Notes: generated from the sequence alone by a model not told the origin. 64,000 bases of DNA from Tsuneonella sp. CC-YZS046 (GCF_035581365.1 NZ_CP141590.1:2104001-2168000); one strand, 5' to 3'. Counted from the stretch's first letter, positions 52,696 through 60,702 are shown. A program made the numbers and translations.

Positions 52696-52776
52696 TATCG
52701 TGATCGATAAATTGTCATTTTATAAATCATAATTTGCCACTATCATGATCGATAAAGGAGCGCGTTATCGATCATG
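52696..52776 (+). promoter_or_regulatory. Three related operator motifs upstream of fic
   Basis: The 377 bp between the tRNA remnant and fic hold no gene. They contain TATCGTGATCGATAAA (52696-52711), TATCATGATCGATAAA (52741-52756) and an inverted partial copy TTATCGATCATG (52765-52776) that overlaps the fic start codon. The core TGATCGATAA is shared by all. The AT-rich segment between the first two (52711-52735) may hold the promoter. Binding here would repress fic transcription and translation start. Confidence 0.6.
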
Positions 52777-53877
52777 CGGTGGAACTGGCAACAACCCGAC
52801 TGGCCGAACTTCACCTATGATCCTGCGCGTCTGCGGGCGGCAGAGGAGCGATTCATACGAGGGTCAGGCGTTATCGTCGGCGCGCTGCTTCATGTGAATG
52901 GCGAGCAGAAACAGGCGCTGACGGTTGATCTTATAACTCAAGAGACGGTGGACAGCTCCGCAATCGAAGGGGAAATTCTCGACCGCGCGAGTGTCCAATC
53001 GTCCATTGCCAAGCATCTCGGCCTCAAAGCCGATCATAGGCGTGCGAACCCAGCCGAAGCCGGGGCGGCTGAGCTGATGGCTGACGTTTGGCGGACATTC
53101 TCCGAGCCGCTGACCGATCAGGCATTATTTGATTGGCACGGAATGTTGATGACCGGCAGGCGCGATCTTGCGAACGTTGGATGTTACCGTTCCAATCCCC
53201 AACCGATGCAAATCATATCCGGTGCGCTGCACGCGCCCCGCGTCCATTATGAAGCGCCGCCGTCTAGCCGCGTTCCGAAAGAAATGGCCGCCTTCATCGC
53301 ATGGTTCAATGGTACGGCTCCGGGAGGCGCGAATCCGCTCCCTGTACTCACGCGTTCGGGTATCGCCCACATCCGGTTCGAATCGATTCACCCGTTCGAA
53401 GACGGCAATGGGCGTATTGGTCGAGCGATCGCCGAAAAGGCACTGGCGCAAACCATCGAGCAGCCGAGCCTCACCGCACTGGCCGAAACCATTCACCGGC
53501 ACCGCAAGGACTATTACGAGCATCTGCATCGCGCCAGCACAACCAACCAGATTGACGAATGGCTAGCATGGTTCGCTGACATCGCGCTCGAAGCGCAGCA
53601 ACGCACCCTGACGCGCGTTCGGTTCCTCATCGCCCAGACGCGGATGCTCGATCGGCTTAGCGGCCACATCAACGAACGGCAGGAGAAGGCATTGCTCCGC
53701 ATGTTCGCCGAAGGCCCCGATGGCTTCAGGGGCGGCCTCAGCGCCAAGAATTATCGGACGATTACCGATGCCACGACTGCGACGGCAACGCGCGATTTGG
53801 CCGAACTTGTGAGGCTTCGGGCTCTTCGCCGTGAAGGCGAAAGGAAATCGAACTCGCTACTACCTCGTCTTGGATGA
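52774..53877 (+). CDS. Fic-family AMP-transferase-like protein
   Basis: 367 residues. An N-terminal DUF4172-like region carries the inhibitory motif SSAIEGE near residue 61, which identifies a class II Fic whose own helix blocks ATP. The active site HPFEDGNGRIGR lies near 205-216. A winged-helix-like C-terminus (AKNYRTITDATTATATRDLAELVRL) may bind DNA. Fic proteins attach AMP or other groups to target proteins; release of inhibition makes many toxic or regulatory. AAGGAG lies 13 bases before ATG 52774. The C-terminal winged helix and the repeated upstream motifs suggest self-control. Confidence 0.92.
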   Translation: MRWNWQQPDWPNFTYDPARLRAAEERFIRGSGVIVGALLHVNGEQKQALTVDLITQETVDSSAIEGEILDRASVQSSIAKHLGLKADHRRANPAEAGAAELMADVWRTFSEPLTDQALFDWHGMLMTGRRDLANVGCYRSNPQPMQIISGALHAPRVHYEAPPSSRVPKEMAAFIAWFNGTAPGGANPLPVLTRSGIAHIRFESIHPFEDGNGRIGRAIAEKALAQTIEQPSLTALAETIHRHRKDYYEHLHRASTTNQIDEWLAWFADIALEAQQRTLTRVRFLIAQTRMLDRLSGHINERQEKALLRMFAEGPDGFRGGLSAKNYRTITDATTATATRDLAELVRLRALRREGERKSNSLLPRLG

Positions 53878-53922
53878 ACGATAATCCAGGCCAAGCGAAA
53901 TTCCCGTCTTGGGTTGAGCTAC

Positions 53923-53986
53923 ACCTAGGATTTCCTTTGAGATTTCGCTGACCGGGTGATTATTGAGCTGCCATCGCAAACGATGG
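53923..53986 (+). repeat. Leader repeat copy 1 with hairpin
   Basis: 64 bp directly upstream of the first AlpA-like gene. It is 81% identical without gaps (52 of 64) to 54241-54304, which precedes the integrase. It ends in a hairpin CCATCG-CAAA-CGATGG (53971-53986); the AlpA ribosome site GGAG overlaps its end. See copy 2 for the paired changes. Confidence 0.8.
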
Positions 53987-53996
53987 AGCAGATGAT

Positions 53997-54200
53997 ATGG
54001 ACAGCATTTTCCTTACTCGCGCCGATTTGAAGAAACGGGGCATCAATATCTCGAATACAACGATGTTGCGCTTGGAGGCGAAGGGCCAACTCCCGAAGCG
54101 GCGCTATCTGACTCCGAGAACTGTCGTCTGGAACCGAGCGGAGATCGACGAATTTGCAGCGCGGTTGTTCGAGGATAGTGGCGGCAATGAAGATCGCTAG
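53997..54200 (+). CDS. AlpA-like excisionase/regulator 1
   Basis: 67 residues of a MerR-like winged-helix fold. FLTRADLKKRGINISNTTML is the recognition region, followed by the wing PKRRYLTPRTVVWNRAEIDEF. Such proteins activate integrase or replication genes or act as excisionases of P4-like elements. It sits 108 bp before the integrase start and has the same leader sequence as the integrase, so the two are probably co-regulated. It is paralogous to the gene at 56196. Confidence 0.85.
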   Translation: MDSIFLTRADLKKRGINISNTTMLRLEAKGQLPKRRYLTPRTVVWNRAEIDEFAARLFEDSGGNEDR

Positions 54201-54240
54201 GTCGATACGGCCTGCACTTTTCCGTCTCAGGTCATCCGCA

Positions 54241-54304
54241 ACCTAGGATTTTCTTTGAGATTTGGTCAATCAGGTGATTATTGAACTGCCATTCGAAAGG
54301 ATGG
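54241..54304 (+). repeat. Leader repeat copy 2 with hairpin, before integrase
   Basis: Ungapped partner of 53923-53986. Its terminal hairpin CCATTC-GAAA-GGATGG (54289-54304) has different bases but keeps all six pairs (one T-G wobble), which is compensatory change. It ends three bases before the integrase ATG and includes the likely ribosome site GGA, so folding would hide it. Confidence 0.8.
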
Positions 54305-54307
54305 CAG

Positions 54308-55474
54308 ATGACAAAAGCTCTAACAAACAAGACCTTAGAAGCACTGAAGCCGACCGGAAAACGCTACTCGGTGCATGATGCACATTGCCCCGGCCTTTCC
54401 GTGCGGGTGAACGCGAACGGTACGAAAACCTTCACAGCGAGCTATCGCTATGGCCGGAAGCAACGACGCCTGACGATCGGCCGCTATCCAATCATCAGTC
54501 TCGCCGAAGCCCGCGATAAGGCGCGGGCAGCATATCGGGAGATTCTGGAAGGGGTCGATCCGCAGGCTGTTCGCCGTCGCAAGAACATGAACCTGCGCGA
54601 AGGCGTGGATGCATTCATCGAGCAATATGCCAAGCCGCGCAATCGGTCATGGCGGGAAACCGAACGTGTTTTGACGCGCGAACTCGTGACCCGCTTCGGT
54701 GAACGCGATCTGCCCCTTATGACGCGCGCCGACATTCTCGAAGCCGCCGATGCCGCCATTGCGCGTGGCGCGCAATATCAAGCCAATCGAATCGTCTCTT
54801 ACAGCCGCAAGATGTTCAACTGGTTCCTCGAACGCGGGATGATCGAAACCAGTCCGCTCTTGGGCGTTCGCGCACCCATGCGTGAGCAGTCACGGGATCG
54901 GGTGTTGACGCGCGATGAAATCACGCGGCTGATCGGCGGATGCCGGACCGAACCTTTCCCTTTTGGTCCCTACACCCTGTTGCTTTTGGCAACAGCCCAA
55001 CGGCGTAGCGAAGTTGCCAATATGCGGTGGTCGGAAATAGATTGGGAGCGGAACGTCTGGGAACTGCCCGCTGCCCGATCGAAGAATGGCAAGGCGCATG
55101 AAGTGCCGTTGTCGCCGTTCGCCTTGGCTATCCTCAAGGACATCCCCCGATTCGAAGGCTCGGACCTTGTGTTCACGACAACGGGCTATTCCCCGATCAG
55201 TGGGATCACCAAGATGGTCCTGCGCATTCAGGCCAAGTCCAAGACCGCAAATTGGCGCCTCCATGACCTTCGCCGCACGGCTGCATCGGAAATGGCCCGC
55301 ATGGGCATCGCGCTGCAAGTCGTCGAGAAGGTCTTGAACCACGTATCGGGCACGATTTCGGGCGTGGTGGCGGTCTATAATCGCTACGGCTATGATCCTG
55401 AAAAGCGGGATGCTCTGAACAGATGGGGGGAATTTCTTGAGGAACTTCAAGGCGGAAGCGCAGAGCCTGTTTGA
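54308..55474 (+). CDS. Tyrosine integrase, P4/DUF4102 type
   Basis: 388 residues. The N-terminal DUF4102 arm-binding domain has YSVHDAHCPGLSVRVNANGT and LTIGRYPIISLAEARDKAR. The catalytic domain has Arg in QRRSEVANMRWSEID near 230, HDLRRTAASEMARMG near 318, NHVSG and the nucleophile Tyr in VYNRY near 356. These enzymes recombine element and tRNA-gene sites, which fits the tRNA-Lys remnant 2 kb away. ATG 54308 follows the hairpin of leader copy 2; the frame can be extended to 54281 but that runs through the leader. Confidence 0.94.
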   Translation: MTKALTNKTLEALKPTGKRYSVHDAHCPGLSVRVNANGTKTFTASYRYGRKQRRLTIGRYPIISLAEARDKARAAYREILEGVDPQAVRRRKNMNLREGVDAFIEQYAKPRNRSWRETERVLTRELVTRFGERDLPLMTRADILEAADAAIARGAQYQANRIVSYSRKMFNWFLERGMIETSPLLGVRAPMREQSRDRVLTRDEITRLIGGCRTEPFPFGPYTLLLLATAQRRSEVANMRWSEIDWERNVWELPAARSKNGKAHEVPLSPFALAILKDIPRFEGSDLVFTTTGYSPISGITKMVLRIQAKSKTANWRLHDLRRTAASEMARMGIALQVVEKVLNHVSGTISGVVAVYNRYGYDPEKRDALNRWGEFLEELQGGSAEPV

Positions 55475-56078
55475 TGCTCAAACCATGGCCGAATTGGCGG
55501 ACATCCTCGGCATAACCGGCGATACGGCCATAGCAGCCTTCCAGATCGGCCTGATCGACCTTTGCGCACATTATCGGGAAGTGATCTCGACGCTGCCCTG
55601 CGACTTGCCGGACGCGCCATTCAATCTATCGTTGACCAAGCGCGCGGATTGGCTGGATGTGAACGTCATCAACCCATGTGAACGCGTGCAAGCAGCGATT
55701 GGTGAGGATATGCGCCCGATGTTCTCGACATGGCCCTATCCGCTGTCGATCCCAGTATTTCGTGACAACACGACTATGGCGCGCGAACTTGCCGACCTGT
55801 TGCAACAGGCGACCAAGCTCAGGGATCAGCTTCGCGGGCAGCAGTCAGACGATGCCGGGCACAGTCAGGAATTGAGGGCGGAGGTGTTTGCATCGGTCGC
55901 GCGCCTGCTGCGCGAGCATTGCCCGTCCGTGAACCCCAACAGAGGCGTCTATGACCCCGAACTACGCCGCCGCGTCGGGGTCTATGTGGACGCGTTCCGG
56001 CTGATCTTTCGCAAGATCACCGGCGTCGAAGAGAACCTCGATCGGTTGATTTGCGGGGAGATTTCGCTGCCGTCATAG
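55437..56078 (+). CDS. Hypothetical island protein overlapping integrase
   Basis: 213 residues, starting at TTG 55437 with GGGGGG six bases upstream and overlapping the integrase 3' end by 38 bp; ATG 55485 is the alternative. The protein is mostly helical (LADLLQQATKLRDQLRGQQ; LRREVGVYVDAFRL-like) with scattered Cys. No family recognised. Tight overlap suggests translation coupled to the integrase. Confidence 0.65.
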   Translation: MRNFKAEAQSLFDAQTMAELADILGITGDTAIAAFQIGLIDLCAHYREVISTLPCDLPDAPFNLSLTKRADWLDVNVINPCERVQAAIGEDMRPMFSTWPYPLSIPVFRDNTTMARELADLLQQATKLRDQLRGQQSDDAGHSQELRAEVFASVARLLREHCPSVNPNRGVYDPELRRRVGVYVDAFRLIFRKITGVEENLDRLICGEISLPS

Positions 56079-56195
56079 GTGCCTGTGCACATTGGAACGG
56101 AAACGCCGTTTCTCTGTGCCATCGGCTCTGTAGAATCTCTTCGCCGTCTGGGAATATTTCGTTGCCGTCGATGACGACAATGGAAGGAAAATCTC

Positions 56196-56405
56196 ATGAC
56201 GGCCTTAAATAACAACAAGATACTTCTGGTACGCGGCGACTTGTCGCGCCTTGGTATTAAGCTCTCCAACACCACCATGCTCCGGCTTGAGGCGGCGGGC
56301 AGGTTTCCGAAACGCATCCGCATCGGAGCGCATTCGGTCGCTTGGCTGGCCTCCGAAATTCATGCCCATATCGAAGCGCTTGCAGCGGCGCGGGAGGCGG
56401 CATGA
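56196..56405 (+). CDS. AlpA-like excisionase/regulator 2
   Basis: 69 residues. LLVRGDLSRLGIKLSNTTML and the wing FPKRIRIGAHSVAWLASEI align with the first AlpA-like protein (SNTTMLRLEA shared exactly). GGAAGGAAAA precedes the ATG. It opens a four-gene run with overlapping ends (two small genes and the primase-helicase), so it may switch on element replication. Its leader lacks the hairpin repeat of copy 1. Confidence 0.85.
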   Translation: MTALNNNKILLVRGDLSRLGIKLSNTTMLRLEAAGRFPKRIRIGAHSVAWLASEIHAHIEALAAAREAA

Positions 56406-56683
56406 TGATCTTCGATTACAGAGGTGAAAAGATCGGCTTCGGTGAGCCGCTTATCAACAATGTGGTGCACATCGACTTCGAAGTAATCTCCACGTGTCGA
56501 TGCTGTGGAACCGAGATCGAGAAAGCAGAAAAACGGATGGGGTTTGAGACCAACCTTCCGTTTGAGGACATCCAGCAATGGTTGGGGACCACCGGGGCCA
56601 TAACCCGCATCATGGATTTGGTTCAGATGGAGGCGAAGCGTGTAGGAGCGGTTCGTGATGATTCCGAGGGAGGCGACGCATGA
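56402..56683 (+). CDS. Hypothetical island protein with Cys motif
   Basis: 93 residues, start ATG 56402 overlapping the previous stop (ATGA). A short Cys group ISTCRCCGTEIEKAEK could bind a zinc ion. No known domain. It is in the operon AlpA - this gene - 51-aa gene - primase-helicase. Confidence 0.65.
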   Translation: MMIFDYRGEKIGFGEPLINNVVHIDFEVISTCRCCGTEIEKAEKRMGFETNLPFEDIQQWLGTTGAITRIMDLVQMEAKRVGAVRDDSEGGDA

Positions 56684-56835
56684 CGCGATTCCTTGGATAT
56701 CTCTATCTTCACGCGCCAGACCCGGACAATCGCGGGCAACATGTGACCTATCGGATCGCGGTCGAAGCCGAAGAAGCTGGCGACACAAGCGAGAAGGCTG
56801 GCGAAGCTGAGGAGGCCGACGATGAGCAAAATTGA
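56680..56835 (+). CDS. 51-residue acidic hypothetical protein
   Basis: ATG 56680 overlaps the previous stop (ATGA), and the 3' end overlaps the primase-helicase start by 14 bp. The product is MTRFLGYLYLHAPDPD followed by a very acidic Ala/Glu tail (EEAGDTSEKAGEAEEADDEQ). There is no homology I recognise. The continuous overlaps argue it is translated, perhaps to couple the neighbouring genes or as a small partner of the primase. Confidence 0.55.
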   Translation: MTRFLGYLYLHAPDPDNRGQHVTYRIAVEAEEAGDTSEKAGEAEEADDEQN

Positions 56836-58549
56836 GCTCACGCCTCTGGCCAAACGTAAATTCGGGGCGGCGCAGGCCGCCCTGAAAGCATCCATGCGTG
56901 TCGTCGCGCTGCAACCCCGCTCCAAGGTGCCTGACACGCGCTTTTGCGCCAGCGGGGCGGATAGCGCGACCGAGGAAGCCTTGATAGTCAGGCAATGGCT
57001 GAGCGAAGATCCGTCGATCAACCTTGGGGCTGTGGCGAAGGCATCGCCGGTCCTCATTATTGACGTGGATGGACCGGAAGGAGAGGCGGCGCTGAAACGG
57101 TTCGGGCCGTTGCCTCCCACGCGCGAAACGATCACCCGCAATGGACGGCATCTCTATTTCCGCCACGCTGGGCGGATCAGGGGAAGCAAGATCGGCTTGG
57201 AGCCTAAGCTGGACATCATTGCGTCCGGTTATGTGTTGCTCCCGGAGTCCGCACATCCCGAAGGTGGGCGTTATCGGTCGGATGAACCGGCAGCACCTAT
57301 CGCCAAGCTGCCGGGGCGGGTGCTCAATGCCATTCTGGCGCGGAGCAGATCGCTCAAGCCGAAGAAGACGCAGGCGAGCGGCGGCGTTATCCGCAAAGGT
57401 TCGCGCGATAACCGCCTGACCAGCTTAGCCGGGTCATTCAGACGGCAGGGGTTCGATGACGAGGTAATCACCACCGCACTCCATGCGGTGAATGAAGCAC
57501 ATTGCAATCCGCCGCTGCCAGACAAGGATATCGAACGAATCGCATCCAGCGTCATGCGCTACGATCCAGCCGACGATGAACTGTTCGAGACCATGGCGAA
57601 TGTGACGCCGCGTGACGTCGATTTCCTCTGGGAACCCTATTTCGTGCGCGGGGCGATCAACCTGCTCGAAGGCGATCCGAACGTCGGCAAGACCTTTCTG
57701 TTTTGCGAGCTGGCGGCGGCCGTATCCAGCGGGCGGGGACTGCCGGGGCAGAAAAAGCCGAGAGCGGGCAACGTCCTCTTCATGAGTGCGGAGGATGACC
57801 CGGAAACGACGTTGGTGCGGCGGCTCATGCGGATGAATGCTGACCTGTCCCGCATCACCTTCTCCAAGAAGTTTTTCCGGCTGGAGGAAGAGGCGTTGGG
57901 CTGGATTGAAAAGCATATCGTCGCGCAAAAGGCGGAATTGCTGATCCTCGACCCGCTGCTGGCTTACATGCAGGGCGGCATCGACATGAACAAGGCGAAC
58001 GAAACCCGCCCTTTCATGGCGCGGCTGGCTGAACTCGCGAAAGCGACCAACGTCACGGTGATCGCTCTGCGGCACTTGACCAAGGGGGAGAAGGACAAGG
58101 CGATCTTTCGCGGTCTCGGGTCGGTCGACATCACGGCGGCCGCGCGATCGGCGGTGCTGATCGGCCAGCACCCAGAGAATGACGATCTCCGGGTCATGGT
58201 CCATATCAAGCACAACCTGTCCGAACGTGGGCCGTCGCAAATCTATGCGCTGGTCGATGGCGACCGGAGCAAGCGGATCATCCCGAAAGTCGAATGGCAG
58301 GGCGAATGCGAACTCGGGCCGGAGGACTTCCTCAAATCCAGCGAGAAGGTTGGACGGCCCGATACCGAAATCAAGGCGGCGATTGAATTCCTCGAAACGG
58401 CGCTGACCAAAGGCGAACGCCGGATCGCGGAGGTCATTGCCGACGGTGAAAAACGCTCACATTCGGCTCGCACCGTGCGGCGTGCTGCCAAGTCGTTGGG
58501 CGTCATCAAGGTCGGGCAACGCTGGAAACTGGCCAATATTATCCCATAG
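56822..58549 (+). CDS. Bifunctional primase-polymerase / RepA-like helicase
   Basis: 575 residues. The N-terminal 170 resemble a Prim-Pol domain (VLIIDVDGPEGEAAL acidic pair, NGRHLYFRH, KLDIIASGYVLLPES). A linker of the PriCT type follows (DNRLTSLAGSFRRQG), then a RecA/KaiC-like ATPase with Walker A EGDPNVGKTFLFCE near 282 and Walker B ELLILDPLL near 372, and a small C-terminal winged helix. It primes and unwinds DNA for autonomous replication of the excised element. Start ATG 56822 overlaps the 51-aa gene. Confidence 0.9.
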   Translation: MSKIELTPLAKRKFGAAQAALKASMRVVALQPRSKVPDTRFCASGADSATEEALIVRQWLSEDPSINLGAVAKASPVLIIDVDGPEGEAALKRFGPLPPTRETITRNGRHLYFRHAGRIRGSKIGLEPKLDIIASGYVLLPESAHPEGGRYRSDEPAAPIAKLPGRVLNAILARSRSLKPKKTQASGGVIRKGSRDNRLTSLAGSFRRQGFDDEVITTALHAVNEAHCNPPLPDKDIERIASSVMRYDPADDELFETMANVTPRDVDFLWEPYFVRGAINLLEGDPNVGKTFLFCELAAAVSSGRGLPGQKKPRAGNVLFMSAEDDPETTLVRRLMRMNADLSRITFSKKFFRLEEEALGWIEKHIVAQKAELLILDPLLAYMQGGIDMNKANETRPFMARLAELAKATNVTVIALRHLTKGEKDKAIFRGLGSVDITAAARSAVLIGQHPENDDLRVMVHIKHNLSERGPSQIYALVDGDRSKRIIPKVEWQGECELGPEDFLKSSEKVGRPDTEIKAAIEFLETALTKGERRIAEVIADGEKRSHSARTVRRAAKSLGVIKVGQRWKLANIIP

Positions 58550-58572
58550 GGGAGTTCTGGCCAGTTTTTCGC

Positions 58573-58842
58573 TTAACGATCGGCGGTAAGGGCCTTTCGC
58601 GCTTCATCCAGCGCCTTTGACCCTGCCGCCCACTGCCACGGTTGGCGGGCGACATGATCTTTGCCGAGGTTTGGATATTGCCGTGTCTGTTTGGCCGCAA
58701 GGCGCAGCAGCATACGGGCGTCGCGGGGTGAAATCTTCAATTCGCGCGCGAGTTGATCGAGCGTGATCGTGGAGGACGTGGTTTCGATTGCCGGGCTCGC
58801 GGTGGCGGGTTTCGTGGTTGGGCTCGTGGTCATGTCGGTCAT
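58573..58842 (-). CDS. Hypothetical small protein with HTH-like region
   Basis: 89 residues. A Thr/Ser-rich N-terminus is followed by TITLDQLARELKISPRDARM, which reads as a helix-turn-helix. It could be a DNA-binding regulator of the element. It is convergent with the primase-helicase (stops 24 bp apart) and has its own promoter at 58868-58896. Confidence 0.7.
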   Translation of the reverse strand: MTDMTTSPTTKPATASPAIETTSSTITLDQLARELKISPRDARMLLRLAAKQTRQYPNLGKDHVARQPWQWAAGSKALDEARKALTADR

Positions 58843-58867
58843 CTCCTTTGGTTGGGACCGACATTTC

Positions 58868-58896
58868 CATTAAGATGGGTTCGGAAGCCGTGTCAG
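58868..58896 (-). promoter_or_regulatory. Promoter of the 89-aa gene (duplicate)
   Basis: On the minus strand CTGACA (58896-58891), a 17-bp spacer and TTAATG (58873-58868). The same boxes and spacing recur at 59161-59189 before the next gene, with CACGGC conserved after the -35 as well. Confidence 0.65.
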
Positions 58897-58904
58897 GAGA
58901 AATC

Positions 58905-59132
58905 CTAGGAATCCCAGTCGATTTCCATGAGCGGGATCGAGAAGAACGCTTTTCCGTCAGTGAAGACATATTCGTCATCATCGCTCCCGATCTCGAACGT
59001 GTAGCGATGCCCGTCCACATCGATATGGATGATCTCGTCGGGCGTATGGATTACATCGATCGCCGCACCGGGGAATAGCGCCTGCGCATGGGATAACAGA
59101 TGCGACCGGTCGAGCGGTTGGTCGTCGGACAT
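58905..59132 (-). CDS. Hypothetical small acidic protein
   Basis: 75 residues, strongly acidic (for example IGSDDDEYVF), no Cys, no signal peptide, and predicted beta-rich (HIDVDGHRYTFEI). GGAGG precedes the ATG. No family recognised; small acidic proteins of mobile elements sometimes mimic DNA to block host enzymes, but nothing proves that here. It ends nine bases before the promoter of the 89-aa gene. Confidence 0.65.
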   Translation of the reverse strand: MSDDQPLDRSHLLSHAQALFPGAAIDVIHTPDEIIHIDVDGHRYTFEIGSDDDEYVFTDGKAFFSIPLMEIDWDS

Positions 59133-59160
59133 GATGGCCTCCTTTCGTTGACCATCACCC

Positions 59161-59189
59161 CATTAAGATCACGGAATGCGCCGTGTCAG
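59161..59189 (-). promoter_or_regulatory. Promoter of the 75-aa gene (duplicate)
   Basis: Minus-strand CTGACA (59189-59184), 17-bp spacer, TTAATG (59166-59161). Same boxes, spacing and flanking bases as the promoter at 58868-58896. Confidence 0.65.
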
Positions 59190-59330
59190 GAAAATTCCCG
59201 CGCGACCCATTGATTGCGAAGAACATTCGGAAATGCTCCGAGTGAACCATTCCCGCGATACTTGCCCGACCCACTGATTAGAAATGAGGCCATCGCGTGG
59301 GTGCGGATCGCGGAATTCCGCATCTCGGAC

Positions 59331-59954
59331 TTATCGGTGTTTGTCGCTGGGCATCCGTCGGGCACCAGACCGATTAGCAAGATTGCGCAGCCGATCGAGA
59401 TATAGTGTCTTCGCTTCTAACTCCGCCTGCCGGAGTCGTCGCACCATATCGATCCGATTACGTCCGCGCGGGCGCGGCTCACTCCCCGCCCCAGACAGGC
59501 GGCTGCGTAGCTTGGCGGCTTTGCGGCGTGCACGGGAACATTCATTCATCCCTTGCACCGCATAGCTTAGCCGTTGCGCCTCGCGTGAGCCGAACCGGCC
59601 TCCAGCATAGTAGATCACTTCGCAGCGCCGAGCGGTGAACGGGCAGATGAAGTAGCAGCGATGGCCGCCGAATGGTGATGGCAACATTTCGATAGCGACG
59701 TGCTGTTTGATGGTGCCACCGGGCATATCGGCGCTGATCGCCATGACGCCGCCGCGTTCAATGTCGCTGAGATCGATACGAAGGCGCGCACTGGACAGGC
59801 TGAGACCGCCGATCGACCAGTGCACGGTGTCGCATGTGCATTCACCGGCACGAACGACGCCCAGCCGCCGCAAAGCGCGAATATCGAGCGCCAGTGTATC
59901 CTCGACATTTCCGATATGCGTTGAAGGCCGCGCGCCTGATCCAATGCCGCCCAT
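59331..59954 (-). CDS. Hypothetical mobile-element protein (GGIGSG family)
   Basis: 207 residues from ATG 59954, with GAAGGAGG upstream. It starts MGGIGSGARPSTHIGNVEDT and contains LALDIRALRRLGVV, a start typical of a widespread unnamed family on proteobacterial mobile elements. A Cys/His-poor centre with RCYFICPFTARRCEVIYY follows, then a basic C-terminus. Function unknown. The frame extends to 59984, but the ribosome site favours 59954. Confidence 0.75.
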   Translation of the reverse strand: MGGIGSGARPSTHIGNVEDTLALDIRALRRLGVVRAGECTCDTVHWSIGGLSLSSARLRIDLSDIERGGVMAISADMPGGTIKQHVAIEMLPSPFGGHRCYFICPFTARRCEVIYYAGGRFGSREAQRLSYAVQGMNECSRARRKAAKLRSRLSGAGSEPRPRGRNRIDMVRRLRQAELEAKTLYLDRLRNLANRSGARRMPSDKHR

Positions 59955-60096
59955 GAAAGCCTCCTTCATCTCGGACGGCATCATACATCCAAAGACGCTA
60001 CATCTCAGGCCCAGCCTCCGGGTCTCCGGACGGCGGCTATGTGTCTCTAGAGGAAGGTTTTCAGCGAAATACTGTGGCGTGGGGTAGGCTGGACGC

Positions 60097-60300
60097 TTAA
60101 TCGAGCAGCCGCCCCGGCGTCACGCTCAAGGCGTTAGCGAGCTTGTCCACTACGGTAATCGTCGGGTTCCGCGCCCCGCGCTCAAGGTCGCTGATATAGG
60201 TGCGGTGCAAGCCTGCCTCGTCCGCAAACGCTTCCTGCGACCAACCTTTCTCCCACCGTAGCAGGCGCAGATTCCTCGCAAGGCGTTCCCGGATATCCAT
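60097..60300 (-). CDS. XRE-family transcriptional regulator
   Basis: 67 residues, essentially one helix-turn-helix domain: WSQEAFADEAGLHRTYISDLERGARNP. It is the Cro/C-repressor size of phage-like or restriction-controller proteins. It is divergent from the DUF5818 gene, with repeated sequences between them that probably serve as its operator. ATG 60300 is used; the longer frame to 60378 crosses those repeats. Confidence 0.88.
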   Translation of the reverse strand: MDIRERLARNLRLLRWEKGWSQEAFADEAGLHRTYISDLERGARNPTITVVDKLANALSVTPGRLLD

Positions 60301-60321
60301 CGCTGCGACATGGACCGTGAT

Positions 60322-60418
60322 GTAGTCAATCAGTCTACAGACAATCGGTGACAATTCACTTTGCCAGACCGCCGCCACTTTCTTATCGATGTCACTGATC
60401 GACTACAGAGAGGTGACA
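60322..60418. promoter_or_regulatory. Repeated operator-like sequence between XRE and DUF5818 genes
   Basis: GTAGTCAATCAG (60322-60333) and CTGATCGACTAC (60395-60406) pair at 10 of 12 positions. CTACAGACAATCGGTGACAAT (60335 on) recurs as CTACAGAGAGGTGACAAT (60403 on) with a short gap. The repeats lie in the 138-bp divergent region and suit a small XRE repressor. Confidence 0.5.
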
Positions 60419-60438
60419 ATGCATCGACGGACAACCTC

Positions 60439-60702
60439 ATGCCGCTAGGCACGCTTCACACAGTGCGCGGCATCATCGAACGCCGTCCGAGCTATCGGTT
60501 CTTCATTGCCGTCCACGAGGGCGGGGAATGGGAACTCGAACCAAGCCGCGGCCTCACGCGATACCTTGATTGTCCCGTGACGATCGAAGGTGTTCGAACC
60601 GGCTTCAACCGGCTGGAGGTCGTAAGGATCAAGAGGGATGGCGAGGATTGGCCGCCTAACCAGAGTTGGACTCGGTGGTTCAATCGCTGGCGGAAGCGAT
60701 AG
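60439..60702 (+). CDS. DUF5818-like small protein
   Basis: 87 residues. MPLGTLHTVRGIIERRPS with later GGEWELEP is the pattern of DUF5818 proteins, common in sphingomonads and their mobile elements. Function unknown. It is divergent from the XRE regulator and probably under its control. The frame is open to 60361 but homology starts at ATG 60439. Confidence 0.7.
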   Translation: MPLGTLHTVRGIIERRPSYRFFIAVHEGGEWELEPSRGLTRYLDCPVTIEGVRTGFNRLEVVRIKRDGEDWPPNQSWTRWFNRWRKR

